Assembly (NCBI GenBank): GCA_022559985.1
Contig: JAFJTR010000014.1
Coordinates: forward strand, 248,001 to 312,000
Origin: Parastagonospora avenae f. sp. tritici 18332-5
Taxonomy: Eukaryota > Ascomycota > Dothideomycetes > Pleosporales > Phaeosphaeriaceae
Reading direction: 5' to 3'
Length of the DNA stretch: 64,000 nucleotides
Part shown: positions 46,324 through 58,600 of the stretch, piece after piece
Layout of the letters: every line of letters starts with the position of its first letter
Numbering within the stretch: the first letter of the stretch is position 1
Translations under genes and position numbers: made by a program
The notes under the pieces: generated by a model
The model's database searches: none
Seen by the model: the letters and a program-made list of their open reading frames with translations, nothing else
What the model was told of the DNA's origin: nothing

Positions 46324-46667
46324 GAGGGTTTGCATTTGAAATGGATTGGATCTCTGGGCTCTGGGATACTTCTGACATAGCGCTGTTCATGGATGGAGAT
46401 GTGGTCAGCGACTGAAATGATTTCGCGCACGATGTGGTATCATGTACAAACAAAGCTGCCACCAGCGCTGTGACAGACAGTCTCCCGAGTCTATCATCTA
46501 TCTTATGAGGGCTTGAGATTGTACATCAAACAGAAACCCAGTTCATTTCGATGTTTTTTGGTCTGGATATCAGTTCACATAACGCTCCTCTACTAAAATT
46601 TTCAAAAGGTCTGACGCATCACTTGCATCCCTCCGCCTTAACGCGCAGGCAAGCGATTTGAGCTCTG
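46324..46667. other. Intergenic region, no gene seen
   Basis: 3' flank of the Pro/Gln-rich gene and the left border of the accessory island. Nothing recognised. Confidence 0.5.
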
Positions 46668-47165
46668 ATGAAAAGGCCGAACAGGAACTCGGTTATAAAG
46701 GCTGCTGTAGTGGTTGTGGGTAAGGTTTGGGGCTCCTGCCCTTTCACTCACGTTTACACACAGACTGTGACGTCAAGTGCGCCGCTAGGTCCTCGATCTT
46801 TATCAACAGTAGAGACATATCTCTCTAGCCTACATTGGCTTGGTTTGCGAGCCACATCAACCTATATTCGACGCTTGAAGTCGCTAGAGCTAGATCACAA
46901 TTATATCATGGATCTGAGCTGTATCGAGACAAACCTCTATCTCAAGCGCTTCAGCATCTCCATCTCTATGGATCGAGACACGGACTCTGAGTTTCTTCGA
47001 CCAATTATTGGCGTGGAGGCTCGTCGTCTAGCATGCGCCTTCGTCGGTGCAGACTATTGTCTCGATATTGAGGAGAAAGTGTGCGACTGGGCACCTGTCG
47101 AAAGCCTGGCTCCCCGCGCTGGACTCTTCGTTTCGCGGACGTTCGTGAGGAATGAAAAGGGGTGA
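46668..47165 (+). CDS. Unrecognised ORF at the edge of the accessory island
   Basis: An ATG-started frame of 165 codons. The protein has a hydrophobic start (SVIKAAVVVVGKVWG), then VETYLSSLHWLGLRATSTYI and an Ile/Ser-rich run (LKRFSISISMDRDTDSEFLR). I know no family for it. It lies just upstream of the transposase relic, on the same strand, and could be a gene remnant or chance. No introns or leader signals are evident. Confidence 0.25.
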   Translation: MKRPNRNSVIKAAVVVVGKVWGSCPFTHVYTQTVTSSAPLGPRSLSTVETYLSSLHWLGLRATSTYIRRLKSLELDHNYIMDLSCIETNLYLKRFSISISMDRDTDSEFLRPIIGVEARRLACAFVGADYCLDIEEKVCDWAPVESLAPRAGLFVSRTFVRNEKG

Positions 47166-47377
47166 AGAGACGGCGAAGAAAGGTTATGGGAAAGGCTAAG
47201 GAGCGGTTGCGCAGGTAATAATTCAGGAGATGGTCCGATCGACTACGATAGAAATGGCTTGTAAAATAGTACAGGTTGTGGCATATGTGGCTACTGAGTC
47301 TGTATCCCCGAATAAAACAACTTGCAAGAATGACACCTACCTTTAATGATTACTGCTAGGGAGGTCGTCTTGTCATT

Positions 47378-48615
47378 ATGCTTTCCATACTAGGTACGCT
47401 TAAAGTGTTGGTAAGTAAGGACGACATGCGAGACTACAGAGGCGCGCGTGTCAAACGCACCATCGTCACAGCGATCGAGTGCATTAGCGGCGATGGTAGG
47501 TATCTGGACCCCATAATCATCTGGCCAGCTGCCACGCACCGGAGCAACTGGACTACGTTCCCTACCCCTAGATGGCAGTACGCGTGCTCTAACACTGGAT
47601 ACACGGATTCTTATATCAGCCCGCAATGGCTAAACCGTATATTCGACCCTAAGACTAAGGAGCGAGCTAGAGGTAAGCCGCGGGTGCTAATCTGCGATGG
47701 CTTCGGAACGCATGAAACGCTGGAAGTGCTGGAGTTCTGCTTCGCGAACAACATTATCCTTTGCTGCATCCCCTCGCATACTTCCCATGAGCTACAGCCC
47801 TGCGACGTCGCGGTGTTTGCTCCACTGAAGGCAGCCTATCGCGAGCAAGCTGAGCGTCTAGAGCGGGGAGGCGTCAACACCATCGGCAAAGAGCACTTTA
47901 CTTCCCTCTATAGCCCTGCAAGGAAGAAAGCCTTTACACCTGAGAACATTATAGCTGGTTTTGCTGCAATTGGCCTGTTTCTTTTAACCCGGACATGGTG
48001 CTTAAGAGTATGCCAAAGCCTCTCGCTAACCTGACTATTCCGAAAGCCCACGAGGTGGATGTTGAGGCCTACCAACGGAACGAGGTTCCACTAACACCTG
48101 TCACGCCGGTTTCAGCAGAGTGCTTTGTGTCGCTTCAGAATCTGATCATCGAACAGGATGCTGGTGCTCTCGACGAGACAAACAAACGAAATTATCAGAG
48201 ACACCTCCATAAGTTAGCCAAAGCCGCGCAGCTATCTCTAGCGAAGGGGGCCCTCCAACAGAATCACGGCCAGTTCTTGCTAACAGTCAACAATGAAGCT
48301 AAGGTGCGACGGTCAACCAAGTCGCTAGTACTAGGCAAAGCCAAGGTCATGGGTTACGATGAGCTTAAGGAAGCACGAAAGAAGCGCGCTGAGAGAGACG
48401 CTGCTCAGGATGCGAAAGGCAAAGTGAAGCGAGGTCGGAAGCGCACGAGTGCTGCGGTAGAGGATAATACAGCGGAGCCAAAGACAAAGACAACGCGAGT
48501 GACCGAAGAGCCAGAGCCTGCGACAACGCCAGCGACAACGTTGACCGTTGCAGCTGTAGTGGGGATTGAGAGTGCACCTACCCCATGGAGGGCCCCAGCG
48601 GCGCGGATGTACTAG
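47378..48615 (+). pseudogene. Truncated, frameshifted DDE transposase (Fot1/pogo type)
   Basis: The DDE endonuclease part of a Tc1-mariner/pogo-class transposase: KRTIVTAIECISGDGRYLDP (first Asp region), SPQWLNRIFDPKTKERARGK, RVLICDGFGTHETLEVLEFC (second Asp) and HTSHELQPCDVAVFAPLK (third Asp). The expected N-terminal helix-turn-helix and CENPB-type DNA-binding domains are missing. After IIAGFAAIGLF the frame breaks at about 47980, where one missing C in a TTTCTTTT run would continue as PFNPDMVLKSM; the rest is read in the next frame (47995-48615) to a Lys/Arg-rich C-terminus. Terminal inverted repeats were not found. It is a dead copy. Confidence 0.85.
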
Positions 48616-49786
48616 TCGAGGGCGCGGAACCCCACATTAGAGCATAAGATGGAGCTTGCGGCGTCCTTGGACAGGCGGTCGTCCTGTAGCTAGACAGTAT
48701 TCATGTGGTAGACTCTTCTACTACGTCAGAGGGACGCCGATTGCTCTGCCGCGCTTTCTAAGAGTAACAATCATTTATGCCACTGTAAAGTTCTTACTGT
48801 CTTGACTACGTTGTTGCGCCGTCTACTGTGCCCATTGCTACGCTGTGCGGTGGCTATTCACGCGGTTCTTGTGCCCCTCATTATACGTTGCTGTAGCCAA
48901 GGCAAGAGACCTCACGTCCGTGTGGTATGATCGCTTTACTGTTACTCGACGCGTCATGGGGATGCCAAAAATGCATGTCGCAGCATGTAGGCAGACAGGG
49001 GAGCATGCCCGCATCGACGACGAAAGGCTGTAGGCTCGAGAATCGGGTGGTCGTAATTCGGTAGGCTCGGACGGCGTGAACTGGGTTCACAGAATAATGT
49101 ACATACTGCATTATTTCATCCACGTTGGGGCCGCTTGTTAGCGTTAGACAAACGCGCTGCTTAAGATGTTCCGGGTTGGCGGTGAGGCTATTGTCGCTGC
49201 GTTGCGTTTGGAGCCCACGATAGTTCGCGGCACAGATTCCCTGTGGCTAGTGCGTCCTTGCGCGAACCAGCATGCGCTGCACAGACATCCTGATGTGCTC
49301 TTACAGTAAATGACGACCTGTACAACGCGCTCTCTGCAGCATAACACCGCATGCTTAAGCAATTCTTGCTTCTAGGTTTCTAGCATGGCGGCTGTCGATC
49401 ACTAGTCCTCATGTCTACCAATATCCTGACATAAATTGATGTGAGGACTATCCAGGAACAATGCTCCGGTGAACTAGACCTAAATGCAGAACTACTTACC
49501 TCGAGCGATTACACATTGTCAGCCTTGCCAGGCCAGCCGCACGTCACGGCGCAGGCGGGCTGCGCCTCCTTGCCTGGGTGTAGGAGATGCAGCCTGCCCC
49601 AATAACGAGGACAGGCTTCCTCACCTCTAACTTAAAAACCCGTCCGTTAGCACCCGAAACAATCCTAACAGCTACGATCCCCATGCCCTACGTAAGCGAG
49701 CCGCCGTGCGCTATCGATTTCCTCAGCCTGCCTCGAGGCCCCAAGGCCCCCTTCTACCGCTCGCGCAGACAGACACATACCACCCG
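48616..49786. other. Intergenic part of the accessory island
   Basis: Between the transposase relic and the NLR gene. I see no ORF with motifs and no clear transposon ends. It should contain the NLR promoter. Confidence 0.5.
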
Positions 49787-52700
49787 ATGCGACTGTTATA
49801 TACTGCAAGCGACGGGAAGCTCAGATGGACGAATGACATCATTCGCAGCGAGGAGATTCCTCCCTATGCGATCCTATCGCACACCTGGGGGGAGCAGGAA
49901 GTTGTCTTCGATGATCTGAAGAGCCTTGCTAGTGTAAAGGACATTGATGCAAAGAAAGGAGCTGGTTGGAACAAGATCCGCTTCTGCGCACAACAGGCAG
50001 AGCGTGACGGTCTGAAACACTTCTGGGTAGACAGCTGCTGCATCGACAAAACGAACAGCCAAGAGCTTCAAGAGGCGATCAACTCTATGTTCGGCTGGTA
50101 TCAGAACGCAAAGAAGTGTTACGTCTACCTTTCAGACGTCGAGTGCAACACCCCTGATGCGGATAGTGAATCAAGCCGGAGATGGAAGCCGGCCTTCAGG
50201 AAGAGCAGGTGGTTTACTAGAGGCTGGACACTCCAGGAACTGCTTGCTCCTGCATCGGTTGCGTTCTATTCGAAGGAGGAAGATCTGCTAGGGGACAAGC
50301 AGTCTCTAAAAGACACTATCCATGAGATTACTGGAATACCGATCGAAGCTCTGCAAGGAAGTCCATTGCCCGACTTTAGCGTGGCCGAACGTTTTTCATG
50401 GACAAACGATCGTGAGACAACACGCGAAGAAGATAGCGCATACTGTCTGCTAGGCATCTTTGGCATCTGCATGACACTGAGATACACAGAAGGCAAAGAT
50501 AGGGCGATTACACGACTGCGGCAAAAGGTAGAAAGGCCTATGAAAGACATCGAAGTGAGGCTTGGCAAGATTTGTAGCTGGCTTTCGACGCCTGACCCGT
50601 CCACAAACTACCACAAAGCGCACAAGCAGCGGCAGGCTAAGACCGGTCTCTGGCTCCTGGAAAGCGCTAAGTTCGCAGAATGGAAGGAAAGAGCAGCATC
50701 GCGACTGTGGCTGTACGGGATCCCAGGATGTGGAAAGACGATCCTAAGCTCTACCATCATCGAGCATCTGCTACAGCACTGCCATGATGACACTAGCATA
50801 GTGACGGCGTACTTCTACTTCGACTTCAACGATGTACAGAAACAGGATCCAGAGCTTATGCTGCGCTCGCTGCTATGCCAATTCCTCCAGCGTTCGGTAG
50901 TGATACCCAAGGGCGTTGACGCGTTGTTCTCATCTTGCGAAAACGGAAAACGACAGCCTTCACTGCATGCGCTTTTGGAAGTAACAAGGGAAGCCATGCA
51001 AGAGTTCGCGCACGTCTACGTCGTTCTCGATGCTCTTGATGAGTGTACGCAGCGCTCGGAGCTGATGGACATGCTCGACACGGTGGCTGGGTGGCAGCTT
51101 GACGAGCTACATCTGCTTATGACCAGCCGAAAAGAGCGGGATATCGAGACATCCTTAGAGAATTACGTTGGGGAAGAGGACTCTCTCTGTCTTCAGAGGG
51201 ACGTAGTGGATCAGGATATACAACGATACGTCCAACAAAAGCTGCGTGACAAGAAGAGCTTGGCAAAATGGTCCAGGGACGCTGCGATCAGTCAAGAGAT
51301 CGAGGATACACTAATGCGCGGGGCTCGCGGGATGTACGTGTTCGACTAGTTCTTTACAGAGCTAAAGCTAACAATAGTACAGGTTCCGATGGGCTGTATG
51401 CCAGCTGGACACGTTAGCAAAGTGTCGCAACCTAGTGATGCTCCGCAATTCGCTCGCCACTTTGCCGCAAACGCTAGACCAGACATACGACCGCATCCTT
51501 ACCGCTATAAGCAGAAGGGACTGCGTATACGCGATGCGTATCCTACAGTGGCTAACGTTCTCTGCCCGGCCGCTTTCTGTTAGAGAAGTTGCTGAAGTCG
51601 TTGCTATCGATATTGCGCGCGAATCAGCGTTTGACCGGAATGAAGTGCTAGTAGATCCACTTGAAGCGCTGGATATCTGCTCCAGTCTAGTCACTATTAC
51701 GAAGAACGAAGCGGATGGAAGATTAAGGCCTGTCCAACAGATCATCGCTCTAGCCCACTACTCAGTGCAGGAGTACCTTGTTTCGGACAGAATTAGGCAA
51801 GGGCCAGCAAAGCAGTACAGCATGCAAGAGGCCGAATGTCACAATGCGATAGCAATAGGATCTCTGAAGTACCTGATCCAGTTCCAGCAACCATTATCAA
51901 AGGAGACACTTGAGGCATCCGCACTTGCAAGGTACACAGCAAAGTTCTGGGGCAGCCATCTTCAAAAGACAGGAGACGATATAGAACAAGCTAGTCAGCT
52001 GACGATGAGTTTAATGGCTATCGAAGAGCCTGCATATCTCAACTGGATCCGGTTGCATGATCTAGACCGTCCTTGGGAGGGACTAAAATTGGATAGAAGT
52101 CTTAATAGCATAGCAACGCCGATTTACTACGTAGCGAGGTTAGGCTTAATTACAACTACGAAACTGCTGCTTGAAAAGGGCGCCGACGTCAACGCGCAGG
52201 GTGGAGAGTATGGCAACGCACTGCAGGCAGCTTCAGAAGGAGGCCACGAGCAGGTAGTCAAGACGCTGCTCGACAAGGGCGCCGACATCAACGCGCAGGG
52301 TGGATACTACGGCAACGCGCTGCAGGCAGCTTCATTTGGAGGCCACGAGCAGGTCGTCAAGACGCTGCTCGACAAGGGCGCCAACATCAACGCGCAGGGT
52401 GGAGAGTACGGCAACGCACTGCAGGCAGCTTCAGAAGGAGGCCACGAGCAGGTCGTCAAGACGCTGCTCGACAAGGGCGCCGACATCAACGCGCAAGGTG
52501 GATACTTCGGCAACGCACTGCAGGCAGCTTCATTAAGAGGTCACGAGCAGGTCGTCAAGACGCTGCTCGACAAGGGCGCCGACATCAACGCGCAGGGTGG
52601 ACGCTTCGGCAACGTACTGCAGGCAGCTTCATTTGGAGGCCACGAGCAGGTCGTCAAGACGCTGCTCGACAAGGGCGCCGACATCAACGCGCAGGGTGGA

Positions 52701-53117
52701 CGCTTCGGCAACGCACTGCATGCAGCTTTATTTGGAGGCCACGAGCAGGTGGTAAAGACGCTGCTCGACAAGGGCGCCGACATCAACGCGCAGGGTGGAG
52801 AGTACGGCAACGCACTGCAGGCAGCTTCATTTGGAGGCCACGAGCAGGTCGTCAAGACGCTGCTCGACAAGGGCGCCGACATCAACGCGCAGGGTGGAAG
52901 CTTCGGCAACGCACTGCAGGCAGCTTCATTTGGAGGTCACGAGCAGGTAGTCAAGACGCTGCTCGACAAGGGCGCCGACATCAACGCGCAGGGTGGAGAG
53001 TACGGCAACGCACTGCAGGCAGCTTCATTTGGAGGCCACGAGCAGGTGGTAAAGGCGCTGCTCGATGCAGGTGCACATCAACACCAGGAGAATGATATTA
53101 TGTTAAGGCCCGAGTAG
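49787..53117 (+). CDS. HET-NACHT-ankyrin NLR receptor
   Basis: Fungal NLR-type protein of the kind involved in nonself recognition and programmed cell death (heterokaryon incompatibility). Exon 1 (49787-51333) and exon 2 (51383-53117) are joined by a 49-nt intron (GTACGT/GTACAG); total 1093 residues. Residues about 22-190 are a HET domain: PPYAILSHTWGEQEVVFDDL, HFWVDSCCIDKTNSQELQEA, RGWTLQELLAP. The NACHT follows: P-loop GIPGCGKT at about 311-318, Walker B-like VVLDALDEC at about 413-421, and RRDCVYAMRILQWLTFSARP beyond. An ankyrin domain starts near residue 780 (TPIYYVARLGLITTTKLLLE) with nine units of exactly 33 residues, then a short end (GAHQHQENDIMLRPE). The units are almost identical, so recent repeat turnover is likely. 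The start ATG follows a long open non-ATG stretch. Confidence 0.93.
52179..53069 (+). repeat. Nine near-identical 99-nt ankyrin units
   Basis: Nine consecutive 99-nt units fill 891 bp without a gap. Each encodes GADINAQGGxxGNALQAASx plus xGHEQVVKTLLDK. Variation concentrates at the two residues after QGG (EY, YY, YF, RF, SF) and at the residues after AAS (EG, FG, LR). The pattern fits concerted evolution with selection on a few exposed positions. Confidence 0.95.
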
Positions 53118-54048
53118 CTTTGTTCATCTATCCCACTGATTGTCTTGGGACGACGGCAGCAGTCAGGGACAGTGCGTAATGAGAGTCAGTCTAGGAGGGG
53201 ACATGGCGGGTAGTAGAATAAGACTATGCACGTGTTTCTAGATGCTTCTAGAAAAGTAACAGCACACGCTACATCCATTTCAAGGTGCTATAGGGTGGAC
53301 ATAGCGCTGTATTTATTACAATAGAATACAGTGGGTGACAGGCGCGCGAATGCAGGCCCATGTGTGCTAATCGCGGCATGCACGCCGCTGCGCCGAAAAG
53401 CTGCGAAACCTTCAAAATGCCATCTTGCTTCTTCGCACTTGCCGTTTGACGCTCTGAATAGTTAAGGAGCTGTTAATGCCGCGAATGAACAAGGGGTGGT
53501 CGCTGGAGAGTCGATTAACAACGTTAAAGAGATAGCTAATAGCCTAGCTAACACTACAGCGATCTGTGTCAGGGGTTAGTTAACTTACGGAACAGTAACT
53601 GGAGAACTTTTGTGCGTCAGCTATATCTCGACAAGTCTAAGAAGAAGCATTTCCGGGTGTCCAAACCGTGGGCCTGTCTCGCGACATAGTGTCTCTTCAC
53701 CTAGGGACGCACCTTAGTAAGCATTGGCTTTGATACAGCATAGACTGTGACACATATAGCTTGTAAGTCTGCAATCCGATGAGACATTTAAGGCTTAGGG
53801 CGCGGATACAACTGGATTAAATAACATCAATACGGCTCATAAACGTGACATTCGTCAAGAAAGATCAATACTGATGATAGAGCCTTGCCACCCGGCCCTT
53901 GAAAGACACATCTCATTAAAAGCCGGACCAATCTCAGCTCTCAGCTTCGAGCATCCTGTAGGCTGCTATGGCTTTGAACAATCGTCCCTACATGTCCAGA
54001 TAGCACCCTGTACTACTTCGCTAGCAAAGCTTGCCCAGATCATGCCTA
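53118..54048. other. Intergenic right border of the accessory island
   Basis: The stretch has stop-rich sequence in all frames and no recognisable element apart from an 82-codon frame at 53874-54122 without motifs, which overlaps the lactate dehydrogenase 3' end. Confidence 0.5.
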
Positions 54049-55080
54049 TCATGTGCCCTTGTCCATCTCCAGGGCCTTCTTCAGCTGCTTATCTGCACTC
54101 AACTCTTTCTCCGCACCCTTGATAACTGCCCTCAGACCTCTCGCACACGTCTCCAACTCCTGCTTCTCGCCTGCGTCCAATTCGATCGGCATGGCCTTGA
54201 GAATACCCTTGCGACCTAACACAGCCGGCATAGAAAGACAGCAGCCGAGTTCGGGTTGGTAGAACGACAACGGGCGTACCGTCCGCGAGTCGAACAGGAT
54301 ATGTCTACAAATACTCGCCGCGACATTCCCGATGCCGTATGACGTACATCCCTTAGCAGCAATGATAGCCCCAGCCGCCCCACGCGTCTTCATCGCAACC
54401 TCCTCTTTGAACTCATCTGTCAACTCGTCTCCAAGCGCAAGCCGCAACGGCGTCGTACCAACACTCGCACTCGACCAAGCAACCTATTCCACCATCAGCA
54501 CACATCCCCGTCAATCCTCAACCGCACAACTCACAAACTGACTATCCCCATGTTCCCCCAACACATACGCATCGATACTACTCGGACTCACCCCCGCCCT
54601 CTCCGCCAACACCCCCCTCAACCTCGCCGAATCCAAACTCGTCCCCGTACCCAGGACCTGATTCTCGGGTAACCCGCTCATCTTCCGCGCAAAATGACAC
54701 AGGATATCCACCGGATTTGCCACCAACAGCAGCACAGTGTGCGCGCTAATCGGCCTCATACTCTCAAAGATACTGCTCAGAATATTCAGGTTGCGCGTGA
54801 GGAGCGACAGCCGCGACTCGCCCGTCTTTTGCTTCGCGCCGGCGGTGACGACGACGATGTCGGCGCGCCCGGCTTCTTGGTGCGTGCCTGCGCGCACTTT
54901 GGTGCTGCGGGAGGTCGCGTCGCTGAGGTCCCGCACTTGGCCGGAGAGGAGGGAGGTTTTGGGGTCGACGAGTAGGACTTCGGTGCAGATTGATTGGAGG
55001 ATGAGGGTGTAGGCGAGGGTGGCGCCGACGTCGCCGCAACCGATGACGGCGATTGTGGTTTTGAGTCTGGGTTGGTCCAT
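54049..55080 (-). CDS. L-lactate dehydrogenase
   Basis: NAD-dependent enzyme of the LDH/MDH superfamily, cytosolic. Exons 55080-54535 and 54483-54049 (GTGAGT donor, AATAG acceptor) give 326 residues. Rossmann fingerprint GCGDVGATLAYTL, NAD-acid VDPKTSLLSGQ, coenzyme loop AGAKQKTGESRLSL with Gln at the position that selects lactate (position 102) and Arg109, catalytic pair Asp168/Arg171 in TSLDSARLR, and His195 in GEHGDSQFVAWS across the splice. The Gln in the loop argues for lactate, not malate, dehydrogenase. The GCTSYGIG helix near the C-terminus is also typical. No mitochondrial leader. The head of the gene is G/C-rich and the ATG chosen is the first in frame. Confidence 0.9.
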
Positions 55081-55650
55081 TGTGAGTGACGGTGTGGGTT
55101 GAAGGGTGGATGGGTGGAGGAGGTGGGTGTCGAGATGCCAAACAACAGGATAACAAAGTCCTTGCGCCGAAGAAAGTAATTCGGGATCGAAGGGCTTTGA
55201 TGGTTTTGACGTAAGAAAAAAATTGCGGTTGGTAACTGCCTCTATATCGGATGTCGCCAAGACTTGGCTTTGCAGGTGGTGTGATATCTTGTGGCACAAG
55301 GGTAGCTGCGTATCGGTCATCATAAGAAGTACAACAAACAAGATCCGAAAATATGGTACATAAGAGGCTCGAACCTGCTATTCATAAAGTACACTAAAAA
55401 TAGCAAAAACAAGAAAAGTTGTTCGCTGACTGCACGTGTACCAACGAGAAGACTGCGATTTAATTGAACTATAATATACGGAATATTTGAGATTGCATAA
55501 TGTTTCTGCAAGATATCGTGTGGTATAAGGATAGTGGCATCAATCGTGAGACAGAGAGTGAAAGCCTATAAAATACATACATCTTGCATTCTTTCCTTAT
55601 CTATGTTCTGCTCTCGTAGCCCACCTTACAGGCTCTTCTTCTTCTCTCAA
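55081..55650. other. Intergenic region, no gene seen
   Basis: Promoter and leader of lactate dehydrogenase (minus strand) and the 3' flank of the Ecm29 gene. AT-rich, no supported ORF. Confidence 0.5.
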
Positions 55651-58600
55651 TCATGTCTTCAATCGCTTCTGCAACTTCTGTAACGCTCCTTCAACTACCT
55701 TCTCATTCTTCCCCTCCTGCCTCTTGCTCTCCCTAACCGCCACCTTCTCCAATTCCCTCGCAATCCCCTGATCCTCTCCCCACCACCCCTCACTCCTCTC
55801 GACAAATCGTACAAAACCATCCAGCACAACCTCTTTGCCCTCCCAGCTCTTCCCACTCAGCGCCTTATCCAGCACCGGCCAGACACTCTTCGCTGCCACG
55901 GTGTCGACATTCTCGCTGCCGACTGCAGACGTGATGGCGAGTACGACATTGGCGACAGTCTTGGCGGCCGTGTGCTTGATCGCCCATTGTCGACTGTCGA
56001 GGTGCTGTGAACATAGGGTGAGGATCTCTTGCAGGTATAAGGACACGCTGCGCGGTCCGGCGACGTGGTCGTCCCAGGATTCTGTGAAGAGCTTGCACAC
56101 GGCTTCGTCGCTGTCTTGTTTCGCGAGATATATGAATGGCAGCAGGGACGACGAAAATGCTGTGAAGCGATCTGTAGCGTGCAGGCTGATGGCGCGAATC
56201 ATGTCCCCGGCGAGCAGGCGGGATTTTTTTGACGCGTCGTCCTCCGCGAAGTAGAGCTTCTGCGCGAAGGCGATTGTGGAGAGGAGTTGTTTGTCGGACG
56301 CAAGGCGCGCGAGGTAGCCTGCTGCCGCGGCGTAAGAAGACGAGACGGTCTCATTGCGGTCGTGGATGGTCTTCTGGATGAGTTTGAGGAAGGCATCGGC
56401 GTAGGGGCTGAAGACGAAGCGGTGGCGGGTGGCGAGGGTGACGAGAACGCGCGAACAGCCTACTTTGCTGGGAAGCCCGACCGCGGATTTCATGGCTGCT
56501 TCAATGCGCGGGACGAGGAGGGCCATGGTGGGGGCGTCGGCGAGGTCGAGGCAGCGTTCGATCGATTCTGTGAGGGGGGAGGAGCGCACAGATTGGAGGC
56601 GCATGTCGTCGATCTTTTGCTCGGTGAGGTTGTATTTCTTTGCATTGAGGTGGAGGTAGTTCACGGCTTCGGGTTCCAGGCTGCTTAGAAGGCCTAGTAG
56701 ACGCTCTACAAGTTCGGGCACATGTGGGTTCAGTGTCGTGGCGTTTGCCTTTTTGACGATTTGAAGCAAGGTCTGCACAGAGAAGAGGCGTACTTCCTCA
56801 GCTGAGGATTCGAGGCCTGAAGTCGAGAAAAGGAAAGGAAGGACACGAGTAAGCTGAGCAGTCGCGGACTTGACAGATGCATCTCCAGCTTCAAGACTGC
56901 GAGTGAGAATAGTAGTGAGAACGCGGGCAAGGGAGGCAGCGGCGACACGGACGGTCTCCTTGATATCGTCTAGTACCTTGAAGCACTTGTCCCATACCTG
57001 AGTGAGGTATTTCTCGTACTATGAATGGTGAGTGTATGGTCAATTTTGAGGATGCGATGCAATGCTTACCTTGTCAATGCTTCGTCCCTGTATCAAGTCT
57101 CCAATGGCTGCGCAGCAAGCCTGGCGAACACGCCACTCCTTACCTAGGATACTAGCGAGAAGATCATCCATGATGGCATCAAAGTGCTTGTCAATGGTAG
57201 CCGAAGAGTCCTTGACCAAAGAGTTCCAAATGTCATTCATGGACCGCTGCACATTTGTATTGGGATCGAATCTTCAGCCATGTTAGCATGTGCAGAGTCG
57301 ATTGTTCAATGCAGGTGATTAGTACATACCTGTATCGGAATAACTTGGGGTAGAGTTTAGGATTCTCCGCCAGATAACCGTCAACACTTGAGTCCGAGAA
57401 GATATTGCTCAATCCGAATCTGCCAAACGCCGCTCTGCTCGACCAAATGGAATTGTGCGAAGCCATCGACATGAATCGATACACCAGGCTTGAGTCGCCA
57501 ACATCAGTTGCCAAGTTCAAAATATCCTTATACGTCGTGATCGAACCATCGCCAGTGGGTAGGGCACCTGGCTCGAAGAGTTGTGTGTCTTCGGTGACGT
57601 TGCCTGTGATCTTTGACTTGTTGTCAGAGAAAGAGCCCACCAAATCTCGAACAAGATCATCTTTGAGCTGGCGATCTCCCTTCTCGTAGACCAATCCCAG
57701 TCCTCGAGATGCTGCTTCTTGAACAACCTCATCACGATCCGACAAGCAGCTCTTGAATGCAACTTGACATGGACCGAGGTATTGCTGTATCTCAGGCTTG
57801 TGACCGCAGTACTGAAGTAGGCATAGGAGCCAGATGACAGAGGCCTTTCTCAACGAAGGTTTGGTCTGTTGGCAGCCCTTCAATGTCTTTTCAAGGACTG
57901 CACCTAGTGTCCTCTCTCGCTTAGGACCGGTTGGCGTTTGTAATCGTGCATCCCACGGATCTAGTGTTTGATCCGGGTGTAGTACATCGAGCTCAGCGAT
58001 CAGCGCTTTCGACTCCCAGCCGCATGCGAAACAACTCAAAGCCTCTCCTACAGAGAACTGGACCTCTGTTTCACGGACCTCGTGTAGCTCATGTAACTTA
58101 TCGCCGATGAACTTGTAATCAGTCGCGTCTTCAGCACCCTCTGCCGGCTCTTCGGTGATCATAGAGAGATGGCCTAGGGCAAGAATTGCGCTTGTTGTGC
58201 CCGTCTTGGCAGAGTCATACACGTGTTGAGCAATCTCTTCGACCATGGAGTACTTGGACACAGAGGTGGGCGTGATGACGTGGAAGAGAGCAAGTTGATC
58301 CAGGCAAGTGTGAGCAGCTCCCTTTAGCGTTGCATCTCTCGGCTCTTTCAGAATCTCCATGAGGGTCTGCAAGAGGTTATGCACAGGATGGTCTTCTGTG
58401 ATAACATCTAAGCTGGCGGTGCTTCTCCAGAATGCTCTACTGAAGTAGTAACCTAAAGCAACGATAATACCGCTGATCTGATTAATATCGCCTCCTACTG
58501 CCGACTTCCATGTACTCAATTTGTCGGAGAACCGAGCTTGCGATTTGCGTAGAGCATCTTGGTCGCAGTCATCATGTGAGGCAAGCAAGCCATAAGCATG

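Noticed and set aside
52307..52909. Repetitive minus-strand frames reading CALMSAPLSSSVLTTCSWPP-like units
   Set aside because: They are the antisense of the ankyrin repeats.
52179..53069. Regular repeats considered as a CRISPR or satellite array
   Set aside because: Units are in frame with an NLR gene and encode ankyrin repeats; there are no spacers.
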